Of a DNA stretch of 64,000 nt, positions 36,585 through 46,081 are shown one piece after another (positions within the stretch are counted from its first letter, which is position 1; every line of letters starts with the position of its first letter). Below the pieces are notes generated by a model. It saw nothing but the letters and a program-made list of their open reading frames with translations, made no database searches and had not been told where the DNA came from. The stretch comes from Mesopusillimonas faecipullorum. GTDB taxonomy: Bacteria > Pseudomonadota > Gammaproteobacteria > Burkholderiales > Burkholderiaceae_B. The stretch is taken from NCBI RefSeq assembly GCF_020539505.1, contig NZ_JACDXW010000004.1, positions 248,001-312,000 of the forward strand, read 5' to 3'. Both the position numbers and the translations under genes were made by a program.

Positions 36585-37805
36585 ATGGATTTTGAAACCT
36601 GGTGGCTGATTTTTGTCCCTATCCTATTTGCGTTGGGCTGGGTGGCCGCACGTGTAGACATCAGGCAAATGCTGTCCGAAACGCGCAATTTGCCTGATTC
36701 TTATTTCAAAGGGCTTAATTTCATCTTGAATGAAGAGCCTGATCGCGCCATCGATGCTTTTATCGAAGTCGCCAAGCTTGATCCCGAAACCACCGAATTG
36801 CACTTTGCCCTGGGCAGCCTGTTTCGGCGCCGTGGCGAAATGGAGCGCGCTATACGAGTGCATCAAAGCTTGCTGGCGCGTTCAGACTTGCCGCAAGCAG
36901 AACGAGAGCAAGCCCTGTATGAACTAGCCCACGATTTTCTTAAGGCCGGGATGCTGGATCGGGCAGAGCAAACCTTTCAACAAGTGCTGGAAACCCGCTA
37001 TGCCGTGTCAGCCGTGCGAGCGCTTATTCGTATTTATGAGTCGGAACACGATTGGCCACGGGCTATTGATGCGGTACGTCGCCTCAGGGGCTTGGTGGAT
37101 GAGCCTGTTCCGCAGTTGGCGCACTATCAGTGCGAATTGGCACAAGCGGCATTGGCGGTAAAACCGCCTGATATTCAAGAGGCGGTCGCTGCGTTGGATG
37201 CGGCCGAGCATGCGGCAAAGAAGCTGGTGGGCGACGGACAGGGTCAAGCGGCGATGACGCGCATTGCCATGTTGCGTGCCGGTGTGGCGCGCATGCAAGG
37301 CGAGTACGACGGCGAGCGTGTGTTTCTCGAATCGGTGCTTAGCGGCGCACCTGCCTATTCAGGCTTGGTGGCGGCTCAGTTGTACGAAAACTACCAACGT
37401 GGCGGGCAAAGCGCTCAGGGTTTGGCGCTGCTGCGTCAGCATTACCTGCGCCATCCCTCTTTGGATGTCTTCAACGTTGTATTTCGTGGTCTGCGGGAGC
37501 AGACTGGTCACGATCAAGCATGGGCGTTTGCGCGCGAAGCACTGCAGGCGCAGCCCTCTTTGCTTGGATTGGATCGTTTGCTCGAAGTCGAGCTGGCGGC
37601 TCCCGAAGGCGAGCGGGTGGCGGTGCAGGGGCAGTCTCTGGCTGACCTCGGGCTGTTGCGTAAGCTAATCCATAGGCATACGCAACGCCTTGATCGATAT
37701 GCTTGTCGTGAGTGCGGCTTTGAAGCCCGACATTATTATTGGCAGTGCCCGGGCTGCAACGCCTGGGAAACCTATCAGCCCCGGCGTATCGAGGAAGCAG
37801 TATGA
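36585..37805 (+). CDS. lapB: Lipopolysaccharide assembly protein LapB
   Basis: 406 residues. N-terminal membrane anchor (about 4-22), an array of TPR helices over most of the chain, and a C-terminal rubredoxin-like metal site CRECGF ... CPGCNAW (residues about 374-393). In E. coli LapB presents LpxC to FtsH and so limits LPS synthesis. Placed directly after lapA and before heptose-synthesis genes, consistent with an LPS operon. Its stop overlaps hldA (ATGA, 37802-37805). Confidence 0.95.
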   Translation: MDFETWWLIFVPILFALGWVAARVDIRQMLSETRNLPDSYFKGLNFILNEEPDRAIDAFIEVAKLDPETTELHFALGSLFRRRGEMERAIRVHQSLLARSDLPQAEREQALYELAHDFLKAGMLDRAEQTFQQVLETRYAVSAVRALIRIYESEHDWPRAIDAVRRLRGLVDEPVPQLAHYQCELAQAALAVKPPDIQEAVAALDAAEHAAKKLVGDGQGQAAMTRIAMLRAGVARMQGEYDGERVFLESVLSGAPAYSGLVAAQLYENYQRGGQSAQGLALLRQHYLRHPSLDVFNVVFRGLREQTGHDQAWAFAREALQAQPSLLGLDRLLEVELAAPEGERVAVQGQSLADLGLLRKLIHRHTQRLDRYACRECGFEARHYYWQCPGCNAWETYQPRRIEEAV

Positions 37806-38731
37806 GTACATTTCCCATGCAGGCGGTAGCCGCCGCGCGGGTGTTGGTGGTTGGCGACCTGATGCTTGATCGCTATTGGTTTGGTGAAGTCGATCGCATT
37901 TCACCCGAGGCGCCGGTGCCCGTGGTCAAAGTGGCCAGACGCGAAGATCGCCTAGGTGGCGCAGCCAATGTGGCGCGCAATGTGGCCGCGCTGGGTGCGC
38001 AAGTCAGCTTGTTAGGCATTGTTGGCGACGATGAAGCAGGGCGTCAGATTGATGCGCTGTCTCAGCAGGCCGGCATACGCACTCAACTTTTGACCGATGT
38101 GGGTTTACACACCACGCTGAAAATGCGGGTGCTAGGAAGACAGCAGCAGTTATTGAGGGTCGACTTCGAAGAGCGTCCTGCCGCAGAGTCCCTGGCACAG
38201 TTGCAACAGGCTGTAGCCCAATGGTTGGCTCAGCACGATGTCCTGGTGCTTTCCGATTATGCCAAGGGCACTCTGCATGGCGTTAAAGCCTTGATCGATA
38301 TGGCGCGACAAGCCGGCGTGCCGGTGCTTGTGGACCCCAAGGGGCGCGAGTACGAACAGTACGTGGGCGCGTCGGTTATTACCCCTAATCGGCTTGAAAT
38401 GACCGAAGCCATAGGGGCTTGGCGCACCGAGGATGAACTGACAGCGCGGGCACAGGCACTGCGTGAACGCCTCCAGCTCGAAGCCTTGCTGGTCACGCGC
38501 TCAGAGCAAGGTATGACCTTGTTTACCGAGCAAGGGCGGCAACATGTGGATGCTCTGGCTCAAGAGGTTTTCGACGTCTCTGGGGCAGGGGATACCGTTT
38601 TGGCTACCTTGGCAGTGATGCGGGCTTCGGGTCTGGCTTGGTTCGACTCCGTTCAGTGGGCCAACAAGGCGGGCGGTATTGTGGTCGGAAAATTAGGTAC
38701 GTCGGTCGTTACAGCAGGAGAACTAGCATGA
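37802..38731 (+). CDS. hldA: D-glycero-beta-D-manno-heptose-7-phosphate kinase
   Basis: 309 residues, PfkB/ribokinase family. Visible: [27 protein letters not shown] at the N-terminus, [15 protein letters not shown], and the anion-hole motif [14 protein letters not shown] near residue 260. Only the kinase domain is present, so the nucleotidyltransferase half found in fused HldE must be encoded elsewhere. Makes the heptose 1,7-bisphosphate for LPS inner core. Start 37802 fits the family; ATGA overlaps at both ends (with lapB and hldD). Confidence 0.94.
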   Translation: MSTFPMQAVAAARVLVVGDLMLDRYWFGEVDRISPEAPVPVVKVARREDRLGGAANVARNVAALGAQVSLLGIVGDDEAGRQIDALSQQAGIRTQLLTDVGLHTTLKMRVLGRQQQLLRVDFEERPAAESLAQLQQAVAQWLAQHDVLVLSDYAKGTLHGVKALIDMARQAGVPVLVDPKGREYEQYVGASVITPNRLEMTEAIGAWRTEDELTARAQALRERLQLEALLVTRSEQGMTLFTEQGRQHVDALAQEVFDVSGAGDTVLATLAVMRASGLAWFDSVQWANKAGGIVVGKLGTSVVTAGELA

Positions 38732-39723
38732 TCATCGTCACGGGCGCTGCGGGTTTCATAGGCAGCAATCTGGTACGCGGCTTGAACCGCTTGGGGCACA
38801 CAGACATCCTGGTCGTAGACGACTTGGTCGAAGGCGACAAGTTCGTCAATATGGTGGATCTGAGTATTTCCGACTACATGGATAAGGACGATTTCCGCAT
38901 CCGCCTGGCGCAAAATCGCTTACCCAAGATCGAAGCTATCTTGCATCAAGGCGCTTGCTCAGACACCACCGAGCGCAACGGCAAGTACATGCTCGACAAC
39001 AACTATCGCGTCACGCTCGAGATTTTCGAATTCGCGCAAAAGCATAAAGTGCCTTTGCTGTACGCATCTTCCGCTGCGGTATATGGCGCCGGCCCGCAAT
39101 ACGTCGAAGACCTGCGCTTCGAAGCGCCGCTTAATGTGTACGGCTACTCTAAATATTTGTTCGATCAGGTGCTGCGTCGGCATCTAGACAACCTGACCGC
39201 ACCTGTGGTGGGGCTGCGTTACTTCAATGTGTATGGCCCTGGTGAGCAGCATAAAGGCCGCATGGCTTCGGTGGCCTTTCACAATATGAACCAGTTTCGC
39301 GCCGAAGGTCATGTGCGCTTATTTGGGGGTTGGGATGGCTATGAGTCCGGCGGTCAGATGCGAGACTTCATCCACGTAGACGACGTGGTTTCAGTCAATA
39401 TGTTTTTCCTCGAACGGCCCGATATCTCTGGGGTGTTCAATTGTGGCACCGGCAGGGCTCAGCCTTTCAACGATGTGGCGTCAACGGTGGTCAATACCTT
39501 GCGTCAGTCCCAGGGTGAAGAGCAGCTCTCATTGCCAGAGTTGGTTCAGCAAGGTTTGCTGCGCTATGTGCCTTTCCCCGACGACCTGAAAGGGCGTTAT
39601 CAAAGCCATACCCAGGCTGATCTGTCGCGTCTGCGTAGCGTAGGCTATGACAAGCCTTTCATGACTGTGCAAGAGGGGGTTGCGGCTTACGCGCAGCATC
39701 TGGTTCAAACCGGGCGGCTCTGA
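38728..39723 (+). CDS. hldD: ADP-L-glycero-D-manno-heptose 6-epimerase
   Basis: 331 residues, short-chain dehydrogenase/epimerase family. NADP motif [13 protein letters not shown] at 5-17, [18 protein letters not shown], active-site [11 protein letters not shown] and [16 protein letters not shown]. Final step of ADP-heptose synthesis. ATG 38728 follows AGGAG and overlaps the hldA stop. Last gene of the lapAB-hldA-hldD unit. Confidence 0.96.
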   Translation: MIIVTGAAGFIGSNLVRGLNRLGHTDILVVDDLVEGDKFVNMVDLSISDYMDKDDFRIRLAQNRLPKIEAILHQGACSDTTERNGKYMLDNNYRVTLEIFEFAQKHKVPLLYASSAAVYGAGPQYVEDLRFEAPLNVYGYSKYLFDQVLRRHLDNLTAPVVGLRYFNVYGPGEQHKGRMASVAFHNMNQFRAEGHVRLFGGWDGYESGGQMRDFIHVDDVVSVNMFFLERPDISGVFNCGTGRAQPFNDVASTVVNTLRQSQGEEQLSLPELVQQGLLRYVPFPDDLKGRYQSHTQADLSRLRSVGYDKPFMTVQEGVAAYAQHLVQTGRL

Positions 39724-39733
39724 TCTGATTGGT

Positions 39734-39770
39734 TTTTCTCCACCATAGGCAAAACTACTGGTGGAGAAAA
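39734..39770. repeat. Perfect 11-bp inverted repeat after hldD
   Basis: TTTTCTCCACC (39734-39744) and GGTGGAGAAAA (39760-39770) are perfectly complementary with a 15-base loop. It begins ten bases after the hldD stop. It lacks the T-run expected right after the stem on the plus strand, so it is not a textbook terminator; it may still end transcription, protect the 3' end, or bind a protein. Confidence 0.65.
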
Positions 39771-39879
39771 GTGTTCATTGGCGGCAGACGTGGGCTGTCC
39801 CGCGTTGCATGATGTTTGAACAGCGTGCCTTACCTATACGCACGCTGTGTTCCCAGCATCGTTCAACGGAGGCAGCATC

Positions 39880-40392
39880 ATGAACCCATTTATCGATTCC
39901 ACTTTAGCTGAGCCGCTGCAAGACGCCGCAGCACACTGGCCGAAAGGCGAGCGTGCATCTGGCGGCCCATCGCAAGGTAGGCCTTCGCGCATGGCACGCT
40001 TGTTAAGACGCCGTTCGCGCGCGCTTAAAAGCGATAAGGCGCGCTCTAAGCCCTCGGGTGTGGGGTTAAAACGCTTGGCGGGCAATGCTGTTGTGCTTTT
40101 GGGCCTAGCCTTGAGCGGCTCGGTTCCCGCTTGGGCTGTCGATGTAAATAGTGCGACTCAGGAATCTCTGCAAACCATACGTGGCATAGGGCCAAAAACG
40201 GCCCAGGCGATACTGGATGAACGTATGCGAGGTGGTGCATTCGACTCATTCGAAGACCTATCGGAACGCGTCAAGGGGATAGGGGCCAAAAAAGTGCAGT
40301 CGTTGCAGGCGGCAGGACTGAAACTTTCGGCGCCGCGCATGACGGCTTCACCTGATAAACCTGGTGTAAGCAAGTCTGTGGCCGGGCGCTAG
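39880..40392 (+). CDS. ComEA-type helix-hairpin-helix DNA-binding protein with long basic N-terminus
   Basis: 170 residues. The C-terminal half (about 87-150) is a ComEA/HhH repeat: VDVNSATQESLQTIRGIGPKTAQAILDERMRGGAFDSFEDL and VKGIGAKKVQSL. A hydrophobic helix at about 66-86 (GNAVVLLGLALSGSVPAWA) looks like a signal or anchor. Before it is an unusual 65-residue leader, rich in Arg/Lys (ARLLRRRSRALKSDKARSK), where most ComEA proteins begin a few residues before the helix. Start 39880 has GGAGG upstream; Met38 (39991) is an alternative. Likely binds incoming DNA at the periplasmic face. Confidence 0.8.
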   Translation: MNPFIDSTLAEPLQDAAAHWPKGERASGGPSQGRPSRMARLLRRRSRALKSDKARSKPSGVGLKRLAGNAVVLLGLALSGSVPAWAVDVNSATQESLQTIRGIGPKTAQAILDERMRGGAFDSFEDLSERVKGIGAKKVQSLQAAGLKLSAPRMTASPDKPGVSKSVAGR

Positions 40393-40433
40393 CAAATTGG
40401 CAGCGTGGGCCACGCCCGGTGTATGATTTCGCG

Positions 40434-41351
40434 ATGAAGCCAAATTATCCTACCCTAGAACAGACAATAGGGCGTACGCCCCTGGTGCGTTTGCAGCGTA
40501 TTCCCGGCGATTTAGCCCAAGCGCGTGGCAACGTGATTCTTGCCAAGCTCGAAGGCAATAACCCTGCGGGTTCTGTCAAAGACCGCCCGGCCTTGTCCAT
40601 GATAGTCAGGGCCGAGCAACGAGGCGAAATCCGGCCGGGAGATACGCTCATCGAAGCCACCAGTGGCAATACGGGTATTGCCTTGGCCATGGTGGCTGCG
40701 ATACGCGGTTATCGCATGATTCTCATCATGCCAGACAATCTTTCCCTAGAGCGTCGTGCCGCGATGACAGCTTATGGCGCCGAGCTTATCCTCACCCCGG
40801 CGTCTCAGGGTGGCATGGAGTACGCCCGAGATCTGGCGCTACGCATGCAGTCCGAGGGCAAAGGTAAAGTGCTGGATCAATTCGGCAACGACGACAACCC
40901 CCAGGCACACATTGACACGACAGGGCCCGAGATCTGGCAGCAAACCGAAGGCCAAATTACGCACTTTGTCAGCGCCATGGGTACCACCGGCACCATCATG
41001 GGGGTGGCGGCCTATTTGCGTGACTGTAATGAGGCTATCCAGATAGTTGGGGCGCAGCCTGCGGAAGGGGCGCAAATTCCGGGTATACGCAAGTGGCCCG
41101 AAGCCTATTTGCCCAAGATTTATCATGCCGATCGTGTCCATGCCCTGGAGTACATCGGCCAGCCTGAAGCCGAGACCATGGCGCGCCGACTGGCCGCCGA
41201 AGAAGGCATATTTGCGGGGATATCTTCGGCTGGTGCCTTGGTGGCGGCATTGCGCGTGGCTGCCCGCGTGCAAAATGCCACCATCGTGTTCATCGTCTGC
41301 GACCGGGGTGACCGTTATCTTTCCACGGGTGTTTTCAATCAAGAAAGCTAG
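40434..41351 (+). CDS. cysM: Cysteine synthase B (O-acetylserine sulfhydrylase)
   Basis: 305 residues, PLP fold type II. PLP lysine Lys49 in NNPAGSVKDRPA; SGNTGIALA phosphate-binding-type loop; the segment MGTTGTIMGVAAYL and GISSAGALVA. Makes cysteine from O-acetylserine and sulfide, or S-sulfocysteine with thiosulfate in the CysM class. Start 40434 fits CysM N-termini (PTLEQTIGRTPLV). It stands alone, convergent with mltB nine bases away, and apart from the sulfate reduction genes. Confidence 0.93.
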   Translation: MKPNYPTLEQTIGRTPLVRLQRIPGDLAQARGNVILAKLEGNNPAGSVKDRPALSMIVRAEQRGEIRPGDTLIEATSGNTGIALAMVAAIRGYRMILIMPDNLSLERRAAMTAYGAELILTPASQGGMEYARDLALRMQSEGKGKVLDQFGNDDNPQAHIDTTGPEIWQQTEGQITHFVSAMGTTGTIMGVAAYLRDCNEAIQIVGAQPAEGAQIPGIRKWPEAYLPKIYHADRVHALEYIGQPEAETMARRLAAEEGIFAGISSAGALVAALRVAARVQNATIVFIVCDRGDRYLSTGVFNQES

Positions 41352-41360
41352 GCTATGCGC

Positions 41361-42461
41361 TTAGCGCGCAGCCAGCTTTCTGCGTTCAGACTCTAATGCT
41401 TGGGCCAGATCGGCCACCGACGCTGCGTAAAAATAGCTGCGGTTGTATTGTGTGATGGCAAAAAAATTGGGTGTGGCGGTACGGTATTCGGCGCGTTGTT
41501 GGGTTTCGTCAACCAAATCCACGACACCCAATTCATAGGTTTGCCAGGCTTGTGGTGAGCCGACCTGGGTGGTGGCACCCGCCAGTTTTAAGGTGTCCCA
41601 GGTAAGCGTGGGCTTCAGGCCGCCTGCTACCAATGTTTTGGCGTTAGCTGGGAGCTTGACCGGCGCAAACACCGGCAAACCGGGCTGCCAGCCATGCATA
41701 ATCAAAAAATTGGCGACTGAAGCCACTACATCGGGGACGCTGCCATGAAGGTCTATGTGTTTGTCACCGTCGCCATCTACCGCATAAAGCTTCAGGCTGC
41801 CAGGCATGAACTGAGGCAGCCCGATAGCCCCTGCAAACGAGCCCTTGGCGCTTGTCGCGTCTAGTTGGCCGGCGTAATCCAATTCGATAAGGTCGGCCAG
41901 TTGTTCACGAAACATTTGCACACGTTCAGGGCGTGCGGGTTCGGGATGGCGGAAAGACAGTGTATAAAGAGCATCCAGTACTGAAAAACCACCGGTGTGG
42001 CGCCCGTAAACGGTCTCTACGCCTATGATGGCGACGATGATGGAGGCAGGCACGCCGTATTGCTTGGCAGTTTGCTCTAAGGTGTTTTGATGTTGCTGCC
42101 AAAACTCCAAGCCTGCGCGTATTCGTATGGGCTCAACCACACGCTTGCGATACACCGTCCAGCTGCGGCGTACGCGAGTGGTTTTTGCGGGCGACATGAG
42201 TTCGGCCACGCGCGCGTTATAACTGGCTTGGCTTAGCCGATTCTCGACATGGTTTACCGGTAGCTGCCGGGATTGTGCAACGTACAAGGCATAATCCTGT
42301 TCGCTGCTGCTTAGCGGCACCGAGGGCCTTGCCACTTGTGCTTGTGTGGGTTCCGGGGAAGACATTGCCGAGCCGGAGGCTGTAGGTGTACCAGGAGAGG
42401 CGGCGCAAGCGGTTAGCAACGCCAACAACGAAACTTGCAAAAACCCATTGGGCTTGAACAT
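41361..42461 (-). CDS. mltB: Lytic murein transglycosylase B, lipoprotein
   Basis: 366 residues. Lipoprotein signal with lipobox LLTAC near residue 19 and a Ser/Pro/Thr-rich linker. Catalytic Glu in IVAIIGVETVYGRHTGG; family blocks DYAGQLDATSAKGSFAGAIGLPQFMPGS and the acidic DGDGDKHIDLH. Cleaves peptidoglycan to 1,6-anhydromuropeptides at the outer membrane. Start 42461 is preferred to 42467 because AAGG is then six bases upstream rather than touching. Its start lies only 11 bases from the start of the divergent HDAC-like gene. Confidence 0.92.
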   Translation of the reverse strand: MFKPNGFLQVSLLALLTACAASPGTPTASGSAMSSPEPTQAQVARPSVPLSSSEQDYALYVAQSRQLPVNHVENRLSQASYNARVAELMSPAKTTRVRRSWTVYRKRVVEPIRIRAGLEFWQQHQNTLEQTAKQYGVPASIIVAIIGVETVYGRHTGGFSVLDALYTLSFRHPEPARPERVQMFREQLADLIELDYAGQLDATSAKGSFAGAIGLPQFMPGSLKLYAVDGDGDKHIDLHGSVPDVVASVANFLIMHGWQPGLPVFAPVKLPANAKTLVAGGLKPTLTWDTLKLAGATTQVGSPQAWQTYELGVVDLVDETQQRAEYRTATPNFFAITQYNRSYFYAASVADLAQALESERRKLAAR

Positions 42462-42464
42462 AAT
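42435..42464 (+). promoter_or_regulatory. Candidate promoter for a leaderless HDAC-like transcript
   Basis: TTGCAA (42435-42440), 18-base spacer, CATAAT (42459-42464). Transcription would start about 42471-42473, at the ATG itself. The sequence before that ATG (AATCATCCTTT) has no Shine-Dalgarno motif. The promoter lies inside the 5' end of mltB on the other strand. Confidence 0.45.
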
Positions 42465-42472
42465 CATCCTTT

Positions 42473-43396
42473 ATGCAGACGCTCTATATTACCCATCCCG
42501 CATGTCGATTGCACGACATGGGCGACTGGCATCCGGAATCGCCCGACAGGCTGGACGCCATTCAAGATCAGTTGATTGCGCAAGGCCTGCTGGATTTGCT
42601 GGATGAGCGGCAAGCCCAGCCAGCGCAGCCTACAGACGCGCTCCGTGTGCATGGGCAAAGTTACCTGCATCTTCTCGATATGTTGGCTCCCACTGAAGGG
42701 GTGGCGACGCTGGATGATGACACCCTGATGTGCGCTCATACGGCTGCGGCGATGTGGGCCGCAGCTGGGGCGGGTATGACTGCGGTAGACGCCATCATGG
42801 GAGGAGAGGCCCAAACTGCCTTCTGTTCCGTACGCCCACCCGGGCACCATGCGCGGCCCGAACAAGCCATGGGCTTCTGCTTCCTCAATAATGTTGCTAT
42901 AACTGTAGCGTATACACTCGAAAAATACGGGTTAGAACGTATAGCAATTATTGATTTTGATGTGCATCATGGCAATGGAACAGCGGAAATGTTTGCTGGA
43001 AATGATAAAGTGCTAATGTGCGGAATCTTTCAAGAAAATATTTTTCCTGGTGTGTACGCTCAAAATAGTGGAAAAAACCTATTGAACCTACCCATGCACG
43101 CGGGCGCGAACGGCGAGCAGATGAGGCAACTGGTGCAGCAACATTGGTTACCCCGTCTCGAGGCCTTCCGGCCGCAATTGATTGTGGTTTCTGCAGGGTT
43201 TGACGCCCACCGGGATGATGACATGGCACAGCTTAACCTTAGCGATGGCGATTATCTCTGGCTCACAGAGCAAATCATGCAGGTGGCCGAACGCCATGCC
43301 TCAGGGCGGGTGATCAGCTTGCTTGAGGGGGGCTACGATTTGCCTGCCTTGGGGCGCTGTGTTGCACTGCACATAAAAAAGCTGGCAAACTTGTAG
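42473..43396 (+). CDS. Histone-deacetylase-family amidohydrolase (class II type)
   Basis: 307 residues, full family length. Zn-dependent deacetylase fold: general-base histidines in VRPPGHHARP, Zn ligands in DFDVHHGNGT and SAGFDAHRDD, and the GGYDLPALG loop. Bacterial members act on acetylpolyamines or acetylated proteins; the substrate here is unknown. Residues about 139-203, including the DFDVHHGNGT ligands, are coded by an AT-rich stretch (42901-43080, 66 G+C of 180 bases by my count, 37%) while the 60 bases on either side beyond the border count 37 of 60 (62%). Reading frame is intact. No ribosome site precedes the ATG. Confidence 0.9.
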   Translation: MQTLYITHPACRLHDMGDWHPESPDRLDAIQDQLIAQGLLDLLDERQAQPAQPTDALRVHGQSYLHLLDMLAPTEGVATLDDDTLMCAHTAAAMWAAAGAGMTAVDAIMGGEAQTAFCSVRPPGHHARPEQAMGFCFLNNVAITVAYTLEKYGLERIAIIDFDVHHGNGTAEMFAGNDKVLMCGIFQENIFPGVYAQNSGKNLLNLPMHAGANGEQMRQLVQQHWLPRLEAFRPQLIVVSAGFDAHRDDDMAQLNLSDGDYLWLTEQIMQVAERHASGRVISLLEGGYDLPALGRCVALHIKKLANL

Positions 43397-43493
43397 AATA
43401 AGGCGTTTTTACACTCGGGCCGTCTTCCCTAAACCATGGAAGCCCGCCATACCAAGAATTAGTCGTTCAATTTTTATCCGGAGGTAGTGCTCG

Positions 43494-44243
43494 ATGAAGG
43501 TGCTGGTACCCGTCAAGCGCGTGGTTGATTACAACGTCAAGGTACGCGTCAAGTCCGATCAAAGCGACGTAGATATTGCTAACGTCAAAATGTCCATGAA
43601 CCCCTTCGACGAAATTGCTGTCGAAGAAGCCACGCGCTTGCGCGAGCAGTCCGTGGCCACCGAGGTCGTTGCCGTTTCTTGCGGCGTGGCCCAAAGTCAG
43701 GAGACCCTTCGTACGGCTATGGCCATTGGTGCCGATCGTGCCGTGCTGGTGCAAACCGATGCTCAGTTGCAGCCATTGGCTGTTGCCAAACTGCTCAAAG
43801 CGGTCGTTGATAAAGAACAGCCTCAATTGGTTATCCTGGGCAAGCAGGCTATCGATGACGACGCCAACCAAACCGGTCAAATGCTTGCCGCGCTGCTAGA
43901 TTGGCCGCAGGCTACCTTTGCCAGCAAGGTCGAAGTCACCGGTGATCGCGTCAAAGTCATTCGTGAAGTCGACGGCGGTCTGGAAACCCTGGACCTCAAG
44001 CTGCCGGCTATCATCACAACCGATCTGCGCTTGAACGAGCCGCGTTATGTCACGCTGCCCAACATCATGAAGGCCAAGAAAAAACCCCTCGAGACCCTCA
44101 CCCCAGAGGAACTCGGTGTCGATGTCGCTCCCAGGCTGAAGACCTTAAAGGTCGCCGAGCCTCCGGCACGCGCAGCCGGTGTCGTGGTGCCTGATGTGGC
44201 GGCACTGGTCGACAAACTCAAGAACGAAGCAAAGGTGATCTGA
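43494..44243 (+). CDS. etfB: Electron transfer flavoprotein beta subunit
   Basis: 249 residues. With EtfA forms the FAD/AMP heterodimer that passes electrons from acyl-CoA and other dehydrogenases to ETF-ubiquinone oxidoreductase. Blocks: [13 protein letters not shown] at the N-terminus, [36 protein letters not shown], and [34 protein letters not shown] lies before the ATG. etfA starts two bases after its stop. Confidence 0.97.
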   Translation: MKVLVPVKRVVDYNVKVRVKSDQSDVDIANVKMSMNPFDEIAVEEATRLREQSVATEVVAVSCGVAQSQETLRTAMAIGADRAVLVQTDAQLQPLAVAKLLKAVVDKEQPQLVILGKQAIDDDANQTGQMLAALLDWPQATFASKVEVTGDRVKVIREVDGGLETLDLKLPAIITTDLRLNEPRYVTLPNIMKAKKKPLETLTPEELGVDVAPRLKTLKVAEPPARAAGVVVPDVAALVDKLKNEAKVI

Positions 44244-44245
44244 AC

Positions 44246-45175
44246 ATGTCCATTCTCGTTATTGCAGAACACGACAATGCCCAACTGAAGGGCGCTACAT
44301 TGAATGTATTGGCTGCCGCTGCCAAGCTGGGTGGCGACGTGCACGTGTTGGTGGCCGGTGCCAATGCGCAAGCGGTTGCTCAGCAGGCTGCGCAAGCTGT
44401 CGGCGTGGCCAAGGTGTTGGTTGCCGATGCACCCGCCCTCGAAAACGCATTGGCTGAAAACCTGGCCGCCCAGGTGTTGGCATTGGCTTCAGGCTATAGC
44501 CATATCTTGTTTGCTTCTACCGCCAGCGGCAAGAACGTAGCGCCTCGCGTGGCAGCTAAACTCGACGTTGCACAGATCTCCGACATCATTGCGGTCGATT
44601 CGGCAGACACCTTCCAGCGCCCCATCTACGCGGGTAACGCCATTGCAACGGTGCAGTCGGCTGACCCGGTCAAGGTCATTACCGTGCGTACCACGGGCTT
44701 TGACGCCGTGGCGGCTGAAGGCGGCCAAGCGGCCATCGAGAATGTAGATGCCGTGGCTGATACCGGTCTTTCCGCTTTTGTTAGCCGTGAAGTGGCCAAA
44801 AGCGATCGTCCCGAGCTGGCCGGCGCTCCTATCGTGGTCTCTGGTGGCCGCGGTTTGGGCAGTGCCGAGAACTTCAAGGTTGTCGAGGCCCTGGCAGACA
44901 AGCTCGGCGCAGCCGTGGGTGCTTCACGTGCGGCGGTCGATGCAGGCTACGCGCCCAACGATTGGCAAGTGGGTCAAACCGGCAAGATCGTTGCGCCTCA
45001 GTTGTACGTGGCGGTAGGTATTTCCGGCGCTATTCAGCATCTGGCCGGCATGAAAGATTCCAAGGTCATCGTTGCCATCAACAAAGATCCCGAAGCCCCG
45101 ATTTTCGGCGTAGCCGATTACGGGCTGGTGGCTGATTTGTTCCAGGCCACACCTGAACTGACCAAGGCGCTGTAA
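44246..45175 (+). CDS. etfA: Electron transfer flavoprotein alpha subunit
   Basis: 309 residues. C-terminal FAD-binding domain with [58 protein letters not shown] and [24 protein letters not shown]-terminal half (1-190) is the Rossmann-type domain I. Operon with etfB; terminator at 45238-45279. Confidence 0.97.
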   Translation: MSILVIAEHDNAQLKGATLNVLAAAAKLGGDVHVLVAGANAQAVAQQAAQAVGVAKVLVADAPALENALAENLAAQVLALASGYSHILFASTASGKNVAPRVAAKLDVAQISDIIAVDSADTFQRPIYAGNAIATVQSADPVKVITVRTTGFDAVAAEGGQAAIENVDAVADTGLSAFVSREVAKSDRPELAGAPIVVSGGRGLGSAENFKVVEALADKLGAAVGASRAAVDAGYAPNDWQVGQTGKIVAPQLYVAVGISGAIQHLAGMKDSKVIVAINKDPEAPIFGVADYGLVADLFQATPELTKAL

Positions 45176-45237
45176 GCGTCCATATGCCCCGCTACGGGCT
45201 CAAGTAAACCCGTAGCAGGTATAAATTCGTCATGTTG

Positions 45238-45279
45238 CACCCCAAAGGCTGAATTACCTTCCAGTCTTTGGGGTGTTTT
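45238..45279 (+). terminator. Terminator after etfBA
   Basis: CACCCCAAAG (45238-45247) pairs with CTTTGGGGTG (45266-45275), ten pairs, with an 18-base loop and TTTTC directly after. A second perfect stem nearer the stop (45191-45198 with 45209-45216, GCTACGGG/CCCGTAGC) lacks a T-run. Confidence 0.75.
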
Positions 45280-45437
45280 CATATTCGGAGGGAGCCGCTT
45301 GTTAGTATTGTCTGGTTCCTCTAATTAAATATAAGCCATAAGAATATAAACAAGGGGAATTTTGATTTTTTGAAATAAAGTGGCACTATCATGAATGTGC
45401 TACGACCCTCATGTTTTCTCTTTTAAGGACGATCATC

Positions 45438-46079
45438 ATGGCAACTCTGCGATTGGGCGATACCGCCCCCGACTTCGAACAAGACAGCAGCATCGGTCCT
45501 ATACGCTTTCACGAGTTCTTGGGTGACAGCTGGGGCGTGTTGTTTTCGCACCCGGCCGACTACACGCCCGTGTGCACCACCGAACTAGGCTACACAGCCA
45601 AGTTGGCCGACGAATTCGCCAAACGTAATGTCAAAGTCTTGGCGCTCTCCGTTGATGATGCTCAGTCGCATAAGGGCTGGATAGACGACATCAACGATAC
45701 GCAAAAGACCCAGGTTAATTTCCCCATCATTGCTGACGCAGACCGCAAGGTCTCCGAGCTGTACGACATGATTCACCCCAATGCCAGCGCTACCGTAACA
45801 GTGCGTTCGGTGTTTGTCATCGACCCAGCCAAAAAAGTCAGGCTAACCATTACTTACCCTGCCAGCACTGGGCGCAACTTCGACGAAATCCTGCGTGTCA
45901 TCGATTCGCTGCAACTGACGGACAACTACAGCGTGGCAACGCCTGTCAACTGGAAGGATGGCGAAGACGTCATCATTGTTCCGTCCCTGAAGGACGAAGC
46001 CGTGTTGAAGGAAAAATTCCCCAAGGGCTACACCGTTGTTCGCCCTTATCTGCGTGTAACGCCTCAACCTAACAAGTAA
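45438..46079 (+). CDS. 1-Cys peroxiredoxin (Prx6 type)
   Basis: 213 residues. Single peroxidatic Cys46 in HPADYTPVCTTE, with LSVDDAQSHKGWIDDI and the C-terminal dimer arm EDVIIVPSLKDEAVLKEKFPKGY, which is characteristic for the Prx6 group. Reduces peroxides in the cytosol. Start 45438 supported by AAGGA upstream. Upstream 260 bases are AT-rich and hold no gene; the promoter cannot be fixed with confidence. Confidence 0.93.
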   Translation: MATLRLGDTAPDFEQDSSIGPIRFHEFLGDSWGVLFSHPADYTPVCTTELGYTAKLADEFAKRNVKVLALSVDDAQSHKGWIDDINDTQKTQVNFPIIADADRKVSELYDMIHPNASATVTVRSVFVIDPAKKVRLTITYPASTGRNFDEILRVIDSLQLTDNYSVATPVNWKDGEDVIIVPSLKDEAVLKEKFPKGYTVVRPYLRVTPQPNK

Positions 46080-46081
46080 AG

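Noticed and set aside
45191-45216. GCTACGGG/CCCGTAGC hairpin after etfA as terminator
   Set aside because: No T-run follows it; the stem at 45238-45275 with TTTT is the better terminator.
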